Below are positions 1 to 8,844 of a stretch of DNA of 26,283 bases, piece after piece. Origin of the DNA: an uncultured Muribaculaceae bacterium (GTDB lineage: Bacteria > Bacteroidota > Bacteroidia > Bacteroidales > Muribaculaceae); the NCBI GenBank assembly GCA_910578035.1, contig CAJTOB010000019.1, positions 19,415-45,697 on the forward strand, read 5' to 3'. The notes beneath the pieces are model-generated. The model ran no database searches and was not told the origin of the DNA. It saw nothing but the letters and a program-made list of their open reading frames with translations. Position numbers and translations under genes: made by a program. Numbering within the stretch: the stretch's first letter is position 1; every line of letters starts with the position of its first letter.

Positions 1-1
1 C

Positions 2-910
2 CGCTCCAACTGGAGCCAGACCCGCTGCTACGGAACCCAGTTCCTCGACCCCGAAGGCGGCTGTATATTCCTGCCTACAGCCAACTACGTGAATTTCTAC
101 GGCATGGCCAACGGTCTTCCTCTCGACGACCCCGATTCGAAATTCGACAAGGCCCACCCCTGGAAAGGACGCGACCCGCGCTTCTACCACGATATCCGTT
201 TTGACGGCTGCAAGCTCGAACTCGGAGGCGACAAAGGCGCCGATGACGTCCGCTACGCGCCTCTCTATACCAACGGCAAGATGCGCGACGCCATCAAGGG
301 CAGCCGCACCGGCTATCTCAACTACAAATTCGTGCGCGACGACTTCAACCAGTGGGATAAAGGCGGCGCCGCCAACTGGGGCGCGAACAACCACATGCTC
401 ATTCCCTACATGCGTCTCGCCGACATATATCTGATGTATGCCGAGGCTGCGGCAGAAGCAACCGGTGTTCCGGCCGGCAAATCGTCCAACTGTGTCCTCT
501 CGGCCATCGATGCCGTCAACACTATCCGCGCCCGTGCCGGCGTCGACCCCGTCAACGCCAAGTACACAAGCTCGATCGACGGTTTCATGAGCGAAGTACG
601 CCGCGAGCGCGCCGTCGAGCTCTCTTTCGAGGCTCACCGCTTCAACGATTTACGCCGCTGGCTTCTTCTCGACAAGTACCCCTACACTATCAAGACTTCA
701 CAGGAATTCCAGCGCGTAGGCGACCTCACGGGCATTGAAAAAGACTCGTCGAAAGGCGTCGACACCAAGAATCCGCAGGAGAGCGAAGTAATCGGTTTCC
801 ACGAGGAAGTGATCCTCACCCGCAATTTCACCGAGAAACACTGGTGGCTGCCTATCAAGGTCAACGACGCTAAAATGTATGTTGAATTCGGCCAGAACCC
901 AGGCTGGTGA
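2..910 (+). CDS. SusD/RagB-family glycan-binding outer-membrane lipoprotein, C-terminal part (XusB-like)
   Basis: The frame is open from base 2, so the start and signal peptide lie left of the window; 302 residues are visible. The segment shows the usual SusD C-terminal signatures: a TPR-like helix with 'ADIYLMYAEAAAEA', the motif 'ERAVELSFEAHRFNDLRRW', and the typical end 'FGQNPGW'. SusD proteins sit on the cell surface as lids on a SusC channel and bind the target glycan. A SusC-SusD-DUF1735-GH10 series follows, so this is the SusD of the first pair in a xylan locus (XusB position), and its SusC partner should lie upstream. The next gene starts 26 nt downstream, consistent with one transcript. 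The family assignment is firm; the xylan role is inferred from context. Confidence 0.93.
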   Translation, partial: RSNWSQTRCYGTQFLDPEGGCIFLPTANYVNFYGMANGLPLDDPDSKFDKAHPWKGRDPRFYHDIRFDGCKLELGGDKGADDVRYAPLYTNGKMRDAIKGSRTGYLNYKFVRDDFNQWDKGGAANWGANNHMLIPYMRLADIYLMYAEAAAEATGVPAGKSSNCVLSAIDAVNTIRARAGVDPVNAKYTSSIDGFMSEVRRERAVELSFEAHRFNDLRRWLLLDKYPYTIKTSQEFQRVGDLTGIEKDSSKGVDTKNPQESEVIGFHEEVILTRNFTEKHWWLPIKVNDAKMYVEFGQNPGW

Positions 911-936
911 TAGAAAACCCTTAAAGAATCACATCA

Positions 937-3759
937 ATGGAAAAATTTCATAAACTAATATATCCGGCCCTGGCTGCGGCCATAATGTTCTCGCCGGCAA
1001 GCGTCCTGGCCGACGACGGGAACACCGCGGCTATCGACTCCCTCGGCAACGAGATTGAGCTGGCATTCCGCAATGCCTCGCCCGAAGAAATCTTCGGCGG
1101 AGTGTCGCAGGTCAATGTCGTAGAGCTCCAGAAAAAGAGCTATACAACCTACAGCCTCGCCAACATGCAGAGCCTTGTATCCGGCTACAACGGACAGCTC
1201 TGGAACATGGGTGAAGCCCTCGTGCTTGTCGACGGTGTGCCCCGCGATGCCAACAACATCATACCGGCTGAAATCGAGACAATAACATTCCTCAAAGGCG
1301 CTCAGGCCGTAGTGCTATACGGCAGCACCGCCTCGAAAGGTGCAATCTTAATCACAACCAAGCGCGGACGCACAACCGGCCTGCAGGTATCGGTGCGCGG
1401 CGACGCCACTCTGTTCACGCCAAAGTCATATCCGAAATATCTCGGAGCGGCCGAATACATGACTCTCTACAACGAGGCCCGTAAGAACGACGGTCTTTCT
1501 CCGGCCTTTACCGAAACCGACATCTATAACTATGCTTCGGGCAAGAATCCCTGGCGCTATCCGGATATAAACTTCTTCTACGGCGATTATCTCCGCGACC
1601 ATTCATGGCGCTACGAGGGCCAGGCCGAGTTTACCGGCGGCGGCAAGTTTGCCACCTTCTACGCTCTGGTGGGCCTATACCACAGCGACGATATTCTCAA
1701 TTTCGGCGAAGGCAAGAGCAACGGCACTACCCGACTCAATGTCCGCGGCAATATCGACCTGCGACTCAACGACTGGGTGACAGGCTGGGTAAACACAAGC
1801 GCCACATTCTACGACAACCGTACCGACCGGGCAGACTATTGGGCTGAATCGGCCAAGATGCGCCCGACCGTACCGGGAGCCTCTCCTTTGGTGCCCCTCA
1901 TTCCGTTAAGCGCAATCGAAGAAAGCGATGAAAACTCGTGGATTCTTGTAAACAATTCGCGCTTCATCGTCGACGGCAAGTATCTGCTCGGCGGCACACA
2001 GCAGTATCAGACCAACCCGTTCGCCGCCATGTATGCCGCCGGCTACTCCAAGTGGACAAGCCGCCAGCTTCAGTTCGACGCCGGCATACGTATCGGCCTT
2101 GACCGGATTCTGCCCGGCCTGCGCTTCGTTGCCCGTGGAGCCGTAGACTACAATACCAGCTACACCACCTCCATCGTCAATAACTATGCCACATACCAGG
2201 CCACATGGTCGCACTACAACGGCAAGGACATGATCTGTGAAATCAACAAATTCGGCAACGACCTTAGCTCCGGCACCCAGAATATCAGCGGCTCGAACGA
2301 ACGTCAGACCCTGATGTTTTCCGGCCAGTTCGACTATAAAAACCGATTCGCCGACGTGCACGGAGTCGAAGCCAATCTTGTGGCTCACGGATATAAGCGT
2401 ACAATCACCGGCGAATACCACCGCACCACAAACGCCTCGCTCGCACTTCGCGCCGCATACAACTACGACAGCCGCTACTATGCCGAGTTCAACGGAGCAA
2501 TCAACCATTCGGCCAAATTCGCTCCCGGACACCGCAACGGGTTCTCGCCTGTGGGCAGCCTCGGCTGGCGTATCAGCCAGGAAGATTTCCTCAAGGATTC
2601 CAAAGCAGTCGACGAACTGCGCCTCAACGTGACATACGGCCGCATACTTCAGGACGTAGACATCGAAGGCTACTATTATTACGACAATGTGTTTACCGCC
2701 CTCGGCGACTGGTGGGGCTGGAACGATGCCCATAATAGCATACAGGCTTTCGAATCGCGCCAGGGAGCCAATCCTGACCTCGGCTTTGTGAAACGCAACG
2801 AATTCAATGCAGGTATCGACGCCTCGTTCTGGAATGGCTCGCTCAAAGCCGGCGCCGAATTCTTCACCGTCGATATCGACGGTCTCCCGGTTAAGGCCAC
2901 CAATTTCTATCCCAGCTACCTGCAGACCGTCTATCCCAACAGCTCGTTCGTGCCCTGGATCAACTATGGCAAACAGCGCCGCACAGGCTTCGACCTCGGC
3001 GTAACTGGCACCCACCGCTTCGGCGATGTAACACTCTCGCTCGGCGCCAACGTAATGTACACCACCGCCAAGAATATCCGCGTGAGCGAAACTGTTGAAT
3101 ACGACTGGCAGCGTGCCGAAGGTGCGGCCGTCGACGCTCTCCGCGGCTACCGTTGCCTCGGTTTCTTCAAAGACGAAGCCGAAATCGCCTCATCGGCCGT
3201 TGTGAACAACAACACCAAGCCCGGCGACCTCAAATATGAGGACATGAACAATGACGGTATCATCGACTCGCGCGACCAGGTGGTTCTCGGCCGCTGGACA
3301 GCACCCTGGACATACGGCGTCAACTTCACCGCCGAGTACAAGGGCTTCACTCTCTTCGTGGCCGGTTCGGGTAACGCCGGAGGCAATGCCGTGATGAACA
3401 ATGACTACGCATGGGTATATGGCGACAGAAAATACTCCGACATAGTGCGCGGTCGCTGGACTCCCGAGACAGCCGAAAGCGCAACATATCCCCGCCTGAC
3501 CACACAGACCGGCGATCTCAACTTCGTCACCTCCGACTTCTGGGTATATTCGTCGGATGCCTTCTATCTCAACCAGGTGCAGCTCACCTATAACTTCCCC
3601 GCCCGCTGGTTCCGCGACAGATTCGTCAAGGGTCTCGACGTGTATGTCAACGGCAACGACCTCCTCATGGCCGGCAGCCACCGCAAATACCGCGAGACTG
3701 CTGTCGGCAGCTCGCCTCAGATGCGCTCATACAACCTCGGCGTGAAAATAAATTTCTAA
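937..3759 (+). CDS. SusC/RagA-family TonB-dependent outer-membrane transporter (XusC-like), short N-terminus
   Basis: This 940-residue protein has a signal peptide (about residues 1-25), a plug domain (about 45-145, with 'ALVLVDGVPRD', 'IETITFLKGAQAVVLYG' and 'AILITTKRG') and a long beta-barrel ending in the aromatic 'NLGVKINF'. It would import xylan oligosaccharides across the outer membrane using TonB energy, pairing with the SusD that follows 18 nt later. Most SusC proteins carry a carboxypeptidase-D-like regulatory domain of roughly 80-100 residues before the plug. Here the mature N-terminus leads almost directly into the plug, so that domain appears to be absent. The start at 937 follows an A-rich leader and gives a good signal peptide. 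Long open frames on the opposite strand are codon-bias shadows. Confidence 0.95.
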   Translation: MEKFHKLIYPALAAAIMFSPASVLADDGNTAAIDSLGNEIELAFRNASPEEIFGGVSQVNVVELQKKSYTTYSLANMQSLVSGYNGQLWNMGEALVLVDGVPRDANNIIPAEIETITFLKGAQAVVLYGSTASKGAILITTKRGRTTGLQVSVRGDATLFTPKSYPKYLGAAEYMTLYNEARKNDGLSPAFTETDIYNYASGKNPWRYPDINFFYGDYLRDHSWRYEGQAEFTGGGKFATFYALVGLYHSDDILNFGEGKSNGTTRLNVRGNIDLRLNDWVTGWVNTSATFYDNRTDRADYWAESAKMRPTVPGASPLVPLIPLSAIEESDENSWILVNNSRFIVDGKYLLGGTQQYQTNPFAAMYAAGYSKWTSRQLQFDAGIRIGLDRILPGLRFVARGAVDYNTSYTTSIVNNYATYQATWSHYNGKDMICEINKFGNDLSSGTQNISGSNERQTLMFSGQFDYKNRFADVHGVEANLVAHGYKRTITGEYHRTTNASLALRAAYNYDSRYYAEFNGAINHSAKFAPGHRNGFSPVGSLGWRISQEDFLKDSKAVDELRLNVTYGRILQDVDIEGYYYYDNVFTALGDWWGWNDAHNSIQAFESRQGANPDLGFVKRNEFNAGIDASFWNGSLKAGAEFFTVDIDGLPVKATNFYPSYLQTVYPNSSFVPWINYGKQRRTGFDLGVTGTHRFGDVTLSLGANVMYTTAKNIRVSETVEYDWQRAEGAAVDALRGYRCLGFFKDEAEIASSAVVNNNTKPGDLKYEDMNNDGIIDSRDQVVLGRWTAPWTYGVNFTAEYKGFTLFVAGSGNAGGNAVMNNDYAWVYGDRKYSDIVRGRWTPETAESATYPRLTTQTGDLNFVTSDFWVYSSDAFYLNQVQLTYNFPARWFRDRFVKGLDVYVNGNDLLMAGSHRKYRETAVGSSPQMRSYNLGVKINF

Positions 3760-3777
3760 TATCATCAGACACAGAAT

Positions 3778-5529
3778 ATGAAAAAGTTTATAATACCGGC
3801 CCTGTTCGCATTGGCGGCCTCCCTCACCGGCTGCGATGATGTGTTCGAACCGGCTCCCGAGAACAATCTACCGCTGGACTTTCTCGAAGAAAACTCGGAA
3901 TATGCCGAAAACATGCTCGGGACTGTATATATCTACCTTCCGTGCAACTCCTTCCCCTTCAGCGAAGTCGCTACCGATGATGCCGTAAGCAACGACGCCA
4001 ACAACAGCTACCGCATAATCGCCTCCGGCCGCTGGACCGCACAGAACAACCCGATAAACCGCTGGGAAGCATGCCGGTCGGCAATCCAGTACTGCAATCT
4101 CTTCCTCGAAAACATGGAGCGTGTCACATGGTCGGCAGACGAAGAAGTAAACAAACTCTTCGCCGAACGCTTCGAAGCCGAAGCACGCGGCCTTCGCGCC
4201 ATCCACATGTTCTATCTCCTTCAGGCTCATGCCGGAATAGATGCTTCGGGCAATCTGCTCGGTGTGCCGGTCGTGGAAGTGTCGGAAGGCGCCGGCAGCA
4301 ACTTCAATGTTCCCCGCAACACCTTCGTGGAGTGCATGCAGGCCATGAAGCGCGATGCAGAGGCCGCTCTTGCCGGCCTGCCGACCGAATACGGCGCATC
4401 CTGCTTCGACGCCATGCGCGCCAAGCATCCCGGAATCACCGACGGACAGCTCGAGCGCGTCTATGGTGCCAAGTTCACCGGCCGTATCTCGGGGCTTATC
4501 GTAGAGGCATTCCTTGCCCGTATGTCGCTGTTGGCAGCAAGCCCCGCCTACGAAGCTTCCGGCTGCACCTGGGAGCAGGCTGCAAACGACAATGCCAAAA
4601 TAGTGAAGCACGCCGGCGGTGTCTATAGCCTTGACCCCACAGGCGGCACATGGTATTGCGACCCGAACATCGAAAAGCTGTCGGACTTCGAAAGCCCCGC
4701 CGAAATCATCTGGCGCGGCGAACGCAGCACAAGCAACAGCATCGAAAACGAAAACTTCCCTCCCACTCTCTATGGCAACGGACGCATCAACCCCACTCAG
4801 AACCTTGTGGACGCGTTCCCCATGGCAAACGGATACCCGATTTCCGACCCCAAGGGAAATTACTCGAAAAACAATCCCTACGCCGACCGCGACCCGCGTC
4901 TGGCCCAGTACATTCTGTACAACGGTGCAACAGCCGGACACAACAACAAGGTCATCACCACAGCGGCCGACGGCACCGACAACGATGCCCTCAACAAAAT
5001 ATCGACCTCGACCCGCTCAGGCTACTACATGAAGAAGCATCTGCGCCAGGACGTGAACTGCGACCCCTCGGCCTCCCAGGGTAAAGCCCACTACACCGCC
5101 CGTCTGCGCTATACCGAGTTCTTCCTGAACTATGCAGAAGCCGCAAACGAGGCCTGGGGCCCGACAGGCGCCGGCAACAACGGCTTCTCGGCCTACGATG
5201 TAATCAGAGAAATCCGTCTCCGTGCAGGCATCGGTCTTGAAAACGGCGATGCCTACCTCGAGGAGTGCAAGGCCGACAAAGATAAAATGCGTCAACTCAT
5301 ACGCAACGAACGCCGTATCGAACTGTGCTTCGAAGGATTCCGCTTCTTCGACCTGCGCCGCTGGAAAGCAGACCTCAATGAAGCCGCACGCGGCATAGAA
5401 ATCACCGACGACACATTCGAACCCTTCGATGTCGAATCGCGCAACTACCGCGACTACATGTACTACGGTCCTATTCCCTACACCGAAGTCCTGAAGTTCA
5501 GCGAACTGAAGCAGAACGCAGGCTGGTAA
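3778..5529 (+). CDS. SusD/RagB-family surface glycan-binding lipoprotein (XusD-like)
   Basis: The 583-residue protein starts with a lipoprotein signal peptide whose lipobox 'SLTGC' places the lipidated Cys at residue 19, followed by 'DDVFEPAPEN'. SusD features are an N-terminal TPR-type segment containing 'ARGLRAIHMFYLLQAHAG', the C-terminal helix 'TEFFLNYAEAANEAWG', the motif 'RRIELCFEGFRFFDLRRW' and the terminal 'LKQNAGW'. It should bind xylan chains and cap the SusC encoded just upstream (18-nt gap). It is the second SusD of the locus and diverges clearly from the partial first one, so each pair probably prefers a different chain or decoration. The family call is firm; the exact ligand is inferred from the neighbouring xylanases. 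Confidence 0.95.
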   Translation: MKKFIIPALFALAASLTGCDDVFEPAPENNLPLDFLEENSEYAENMLGTVYIYLPCNSFPFSEVATDDAVSNDANNSYRIIASGRWTAQNNPINRWEACRSAIQYCNLFLENMERVTWSADEEVNKLFAERFEAEARGLRAIHMFYLLQAHAGIDASGNLLGVPVVEVSEGAGSNFNVPRNTFVECMQAMKRDAEAALAGLPTEYGASCFDAMRAKHPGITDGQLERVYGAKFTGRISGLIVEAFLARMSLLAASPAYEASGCTWEQAANDNAKIVKHAGGVYSLDPTGGTWYCDPNIEKLSDFESPAEIIWRGERSTSNSIENENFPPTLYGNGRINPTQNLVDAFPMANGYPISDPKGNYSKNNPYADRDPRLAQYILYNGATAGHNNKVITTAADGTDNDALNKISTSTRSGYYMKKHLRQDVNCDPSASQGKAHYTARLRYTEFFLNYAEAANEAWGPTGAGNNGFSAYDVIREIRLRAGIGLENGDAYLEECKADKDKMRQLIRNERRIELCFEGFRFFDLRRWKADLNEAARGIEITDDTFEPFDVESRNYRDYMYYGPIPYTEVLKFSELKQNAGW

Positions 5530-5557
5530 CCTCAAATCAATAAAACAGACAAGATTC

Positions 5558-6631
5558 ATGAAAAAATCGCTCTTCATAATAGCTGTACTCGGAACTGCGA
5601 TGGCCGGCTGCCACAACAGCGACATCGAATTCGACAACTTCGACTACCAGACAATGTATTTCTCCAAGCAGACGCCCGTGCGCACCATCACCCTCGGAGA
5701 CGACGGTGAGTTCGACACAAGCGACGACAATGCCCACAGATTCTACATCAAGGCGGCTCTTGGCGGTGTGAATGTGAACACCGGCACTCATTCGGCCGAT
5801 TTCGTAGTCGACAATTCGCTCTGCGACAAAATGTACTTCGAAGACGGCACCCCGGTCAAGCCAATGCCCTCCGACTATTACAATATCAAAGGCGACCAGA
5901 TGATAATCACCAAAGGCAATGTGATAGGCGGTGTGCAGGTCGAACTGACCGATGCCTACTTCGCCGATCCCGAAGCCGTAGGCCTGCGCTATGTAGTGCC
6001 TCTGCGACTCACCGAATCGGCCGATTCCATCCTCGAAGGAAAAGCCAAAGACGGTATCGATGCCCCCGACCGCCGCGTCAAAGACCACTGGTCGGTTCAG
6101 CCCAAGGACTATGTGCTCTATGCCGTCAAATACAAGAATCCCTACCACGGCTGCTGGCTCAGCAAGGGCACAGACGTGATAGAGAACAACGGCACACAGA
6201 GCACCGCCGACCGCAATGTCGCGCTCTGGGAGAAAGCCTCGCTCCGCTATCTCACCACAAAGAGCCTCTCCTGTTCGGTGTATTCATATTCAATTACCGT
6301 ACCCGTGACCGATGCCAACGGCGACAAAAGCGAAAAGAACATAAACTGCGACCTCCTGCTCGACATAAACGCGCAAGGCGAATGCACCGTGAGCACACAG
6401 ACTCCCGGATGCACCGCCTCCGGCGCCGGTAAGTGGACCCGCCAGGGCGAACCCAAGGCATGGGGCGACAAGGACCGCGACCTTCTGGAGCTATCCTACA
6501 CCTTCGCAATCGACTACGTTTACAACGAGCAGACCGGACAGCATGCCACTTATAAGTTCACAACCGACGAACGCATGGTAATGCAGAACCGCCAGAATAA
6601 ACTCGAGGAGTTCAAATTTACCCTAAAGTAA
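5558..6631 (+). CDS. DUF1735/DUF4361 surface glycan-binding lipoprotein (XusE-like)
   Basis: This protein has 357 residues with a lipoprotein signal peptide ('AMAGC', Cys18). The N-terminal half has the beta-sandwich pattern of DUF1735 ('TMYFSKQTPVRTITLGDDGE', 'FVVDNSLC', 'YVVPLRLTES'), and the C-terminal half resembles DUF4361. Proteins of this make-up follow SusD in many Bacteroidetes loci as the variable SusE-position glycan-binding protein. In the xylan core cluster the hypothetical gene xusE lies exactly here, between xusD and xyn10C. It probably holds xylan at the cell surface and has no enzymatic motif. It starts 28 nt after the SusD stop and ends 13 nt before the GH10 start. Ligand specificity cannot be read from the sequence. 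Confidence 0.85.
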   Translation: MKKSLFIIAVLGTAMAGCHNSDIEFDNFDYQTMYFSKQTPVRTITLGDDGEFDTSDDNAHRFYIKAALGGVNVNTGTHSADFVVDNSLCDKMYFEDGTPVKPMPSDYYNIKGDQMIITKGNVIGGVQVELTDAYFADPEAVGLRYVVPLRLTESADSILEGKAKDGIDAPDRRVKDHWSVQPKDYVLYAVKYKNPYHGCWLSKGTDVIENNGTQSTADRNVALWEKASLRYLTTKSLSCSVYSYSITVPVTDANGDKSEKNINCDLLLDINAQGECTVSTQTPGCTASGAGKWTRQGEPKAWGDKDRDLLELSYTFAIDYVYNEQTGQHATYKFTTDERMVMQNRQNKLEEFKFTLK

Positions 6632-6644
6632 AATCCGACCTACA

Positions 6645-8762
6645 ATGAAAAATTACAGCATAATAGCAGCCATGGCCATCGCCGCCGGAGCTCTTGCCGC
6701 TTGCGCCGATACCGATATCGACGTATATCAGGTTGAAAAGCCCCAGAGCGTCGCCGACTATGAGTATCTCGACAACTATGCCGAGCTCAAAAGCTATATC
6801 GACCGCGGCGCCCACCCAAATTTCCTCTTCGGTAGCGGCGTCCTCGCGAGCGACTACAATAAGAAAGGCCTCGTATATCTGCTGACTAACAACAATTTCG
6901 ACATCATTACCGCCGGCAATGCCATGAAATATGCCTCGGTGGTGGCCGACGACGGCACGATGAATTTCAATACCGTCACCGAATTTGTCGACAATGCCGT
7001 CAATGCCGGCCTACAGGTCTACGGCCACACATTCTGCTGGCACGAACAGCAGAATCCGAAGTGGCTCAACAAACTCATCAAAGACCGTGAGCTCGAAGTA
7101 GACCCCGACGCAAGCAATGAAGTTGAAGATGCCCGACAGACCTATGCCGGCATGAGCAAGTTCCCCTTCCATGTTATGGGCTACGAGCCCCAGATAATCG
7201 ACGGCATACTCACCGTGCCCGAATATCCGGGCGCCTGGTATCAGTTCTTCGTCATGGACGGTCTCCAGTTCGTTGAAGGCCGCGAATATATTGTTACCGC
7301 AAGAATCCGCGGCAGCAAGGCCGGCTCTGTTAACGTTCAGCTCGGCAACTGGGGCAAGATTCAGGAAGCCAAACTCGAATTCACCGAAGAATGGAGCGAG
7401 GTATCTGTCAAGATGGCTCCGATAGAAGTAGCAAACGGATTCTCCGTCTTCCAGCCCGGAACATACGACGGAAAACTCGAAATCGAGTGGGTCAAGGTAA
7501 GCCACAACGAGGCCCAGGCTCTTGAAGTAGAAACCGAGGTCAACCATAAGACCTATACCGACGGCCCCTTCCCCTTCTACGCCATGGGGTGCGAGCCTCC
7601 GGTAATCGACGGCTGCATACACTTCGTGCCCACAGGCGCCTGGTCGCAGTTCTTCATTCTTCCCGGTGGTGAAAATACTCTTGGCGAAGGCAACTATGTG
7701 CTTTACCTCGATATTACTTCGTCGAAAGACGCTGCCTCGGGCATACAGCTTACCATGCAGAACGGCTGGGGCGAAGGCTCGCAGCAGCTCAATGCCAACG
7801 TGCCTCTTTCACAGGGTCAAAACACCGTGCGCATAAAATTCAATGAGGTTGCCGGCGGTAGCTACGATGTGATTCTCAAACCACAGACCAGCGATGCCAC
7901 CCTCGATGTACGCTCTGTCACCATCTGCAAACTCGAAAGCCTCAACTCCATACCCCTCACACCCGAAGAAAAAGCTGAGATTCTCGAAGCTGAAATGGCA
8001 CGCTGGATACAGGGCATGATGGCCGCCACCCAGGGCCGAGTGAAGGCATGGGATGTTGTCAACGAAGCTATCTCCGGCGGCCCGTGGGGTCAGCGCTACG
8101 ACCTGCAGCATGCAGTCAACGACCCCGATGCTGCCAAAAAGTTCTACTGGCAGGATTATCTGGGCGATAACTTCGTCCGCATACCGGTCAAATACGCCCG
8201 CCAGTACTTCGAAGAAAACGGAGGCAATCCCGCCGACCTCAAGCTCTTTATCAACGACTACAATCTCGAGAGCGACTGGGACGACAATCAGAAGCTGAAG
8301 AGCCTCATACAGTGGATTGAACAGTGGGAAAGCGATGGCGTCACCAAAATCGATGGTATCGGCACCCAGATGCATATTTCCTACTATATGAACCCTGCCA
8401 CCCAGAAAAGCAAGGCCGAACACATCGAAAAAATGTTCCGCCTCATGGCCGAAACAGGCAAACTCGTCCGTATCACCGAGCTCGACATGGGTCTGGTAGA
8501 TGAAAACGGACAGGACATACCGACCGAAAATGTGACACTCGAACAGCATAAGCTCATGTCCGACTATTATAAGGAAATTATCAGAAAATACTTCGAAATA
8601 ATTCCTGTCGAACAGCAGTTCGGCATCACCATGTGGTGTCAGACAGACAGCCCCGAAGGCTCCGGCTGGCGTCCGAATCAGCCTACCGGCATTTGGGATC
8701 TCAACTTCAACCGCAAGCCCGCCTATGCAGGCATAGCCGAGGGTCTTGCCGGCAAAGAGTGA
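6645..8762 (+). CDS. GH10 endo-1,4-beta-xylanase lipoprotein with CBM4-type modules inserted in the catalytic domain (Xyn10C-like)
   Basis: The 705-residue protein has a lipobox 'ALAAC' (Cys20), so it is a surface endo-xylanase. The GH10 barrel is split. Its first part (about 44-165) includes 'GHTFCWHEQQNPKW' at 127-140. Two beta-sandwich modules of CBM4/9 type follow (about 168-290 and 305-432). The barrel resumes at about 438 with the acid/base E474 in 'WDVVNEA' and the nucleophile E612 in 'ITELDMG'. CBMs inserted within GH10 are known from Prevotella and Bacteroides xylan loci. The gene follows the XusE-like gene by 13 nt, completing the core xylan layout. The first inserted CBM is closely similar to the N-terminal module of the next gene product. 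All catalytic residues are present, so the enzyme should be active on the xylan backbone. Confidence 0.95.
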   Translation: MKNYSIIAAMAIAAGALAACADTDIDVYQVEKPQSVADYEYLDNYAELKSYIDRGAHPNFLFGSGVLASDYNKKGLVYLLTNNNFDIITAGNAMKYASVVADDGTMNFNTVTEFVDNAVNAGLQVYGHTFCWHEQQNPKWLNKLIKDRELEVDPDASNEVEDARQTYAGMSKFPFHVMGYEPQIIDGILTVPEYPGAWYQFFVMDGLQFVEGREYIVTARIRGSKAGSVNVQLGNWGKIQEAKLEFTEEWSEVSVKMAPIEVANGFSVFQPGTYDGKLEIEWVKVSHNEAQALEVETEVNHKTYTDGPFPFYAMGCEPPVIDGCIHFVPTGAWSQFFILPGGENTLGEGNYVLYLDITSSKDAASGIQLTMQNGWGEGSQQLNANVPLSQGQNTVRIKFNEVAGGSYDVILKPQTSDATLDVRSVTICKLESLNSIPLTPEEKAEILEAEMARWIQGMMAATQGRVKAWDVVNEAISGGPWGQRYDLQHAVNDPDAAKKFYWQDYLGDNFVRIPVKYARQYFEENGGNPADLKLFINDYNLESDWDDNQKLKSLIQWIEQWESDGVTKIDGIGTQMHISYYMNPATQKSKAEHIEKMFRLMAETGKLVRITELDMGLVDENGQDIPTENVTLEQHKLMSDYYKEIIRKYFEIIPVEQQFGITMWCQTDSPEGSGWRPNQPTGIWDLNFNRKPAYAGIAEGLAGKE

Positions 8763-8779
8763 TTAACATTACTGTAATC

Positions 8780-8815
8780 GGAGGGGAGTTTGCCCCGCGA
8801 AGCATACTCCCCTCC
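8780..8815 (+). promoter_or_regulatory. Strong intercistronic hairpin after the GH10 gene
   Basis: A perfect 10-bp stem (GGAGGGGAGT at 8780-8789 with ACTCCCCTCC at 8806-8815) encloses a 16-nt loop that contains a further TGC/GCA pairing. No U-run follows, so it is not a textbook intrinsic terminator. It lies between the xylanase core and the stand-alone CBM gene and could attenuate transcription, mark an RNA-processing site or protect the upstream mRNA 3' end. A second GC-rich hairpin lies after the CBM gene. Confidence 0.6.
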
Positions 8816-8844
8816 TATATCAATTACCTCCTGTTTACATCCAT

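Noticed and set aside
1906..3015. Long minus-strand open frame (369 codons) opposite the SusC gene
   Set aside because: It lies wholly within a convincing SusC gene; its composition (Ala/Val/Gly-rich, no family features) is that of a codon-bias shadow. The same applies to the long antisense frames at 3868-4941, 7809-8549 and 16563-17522.
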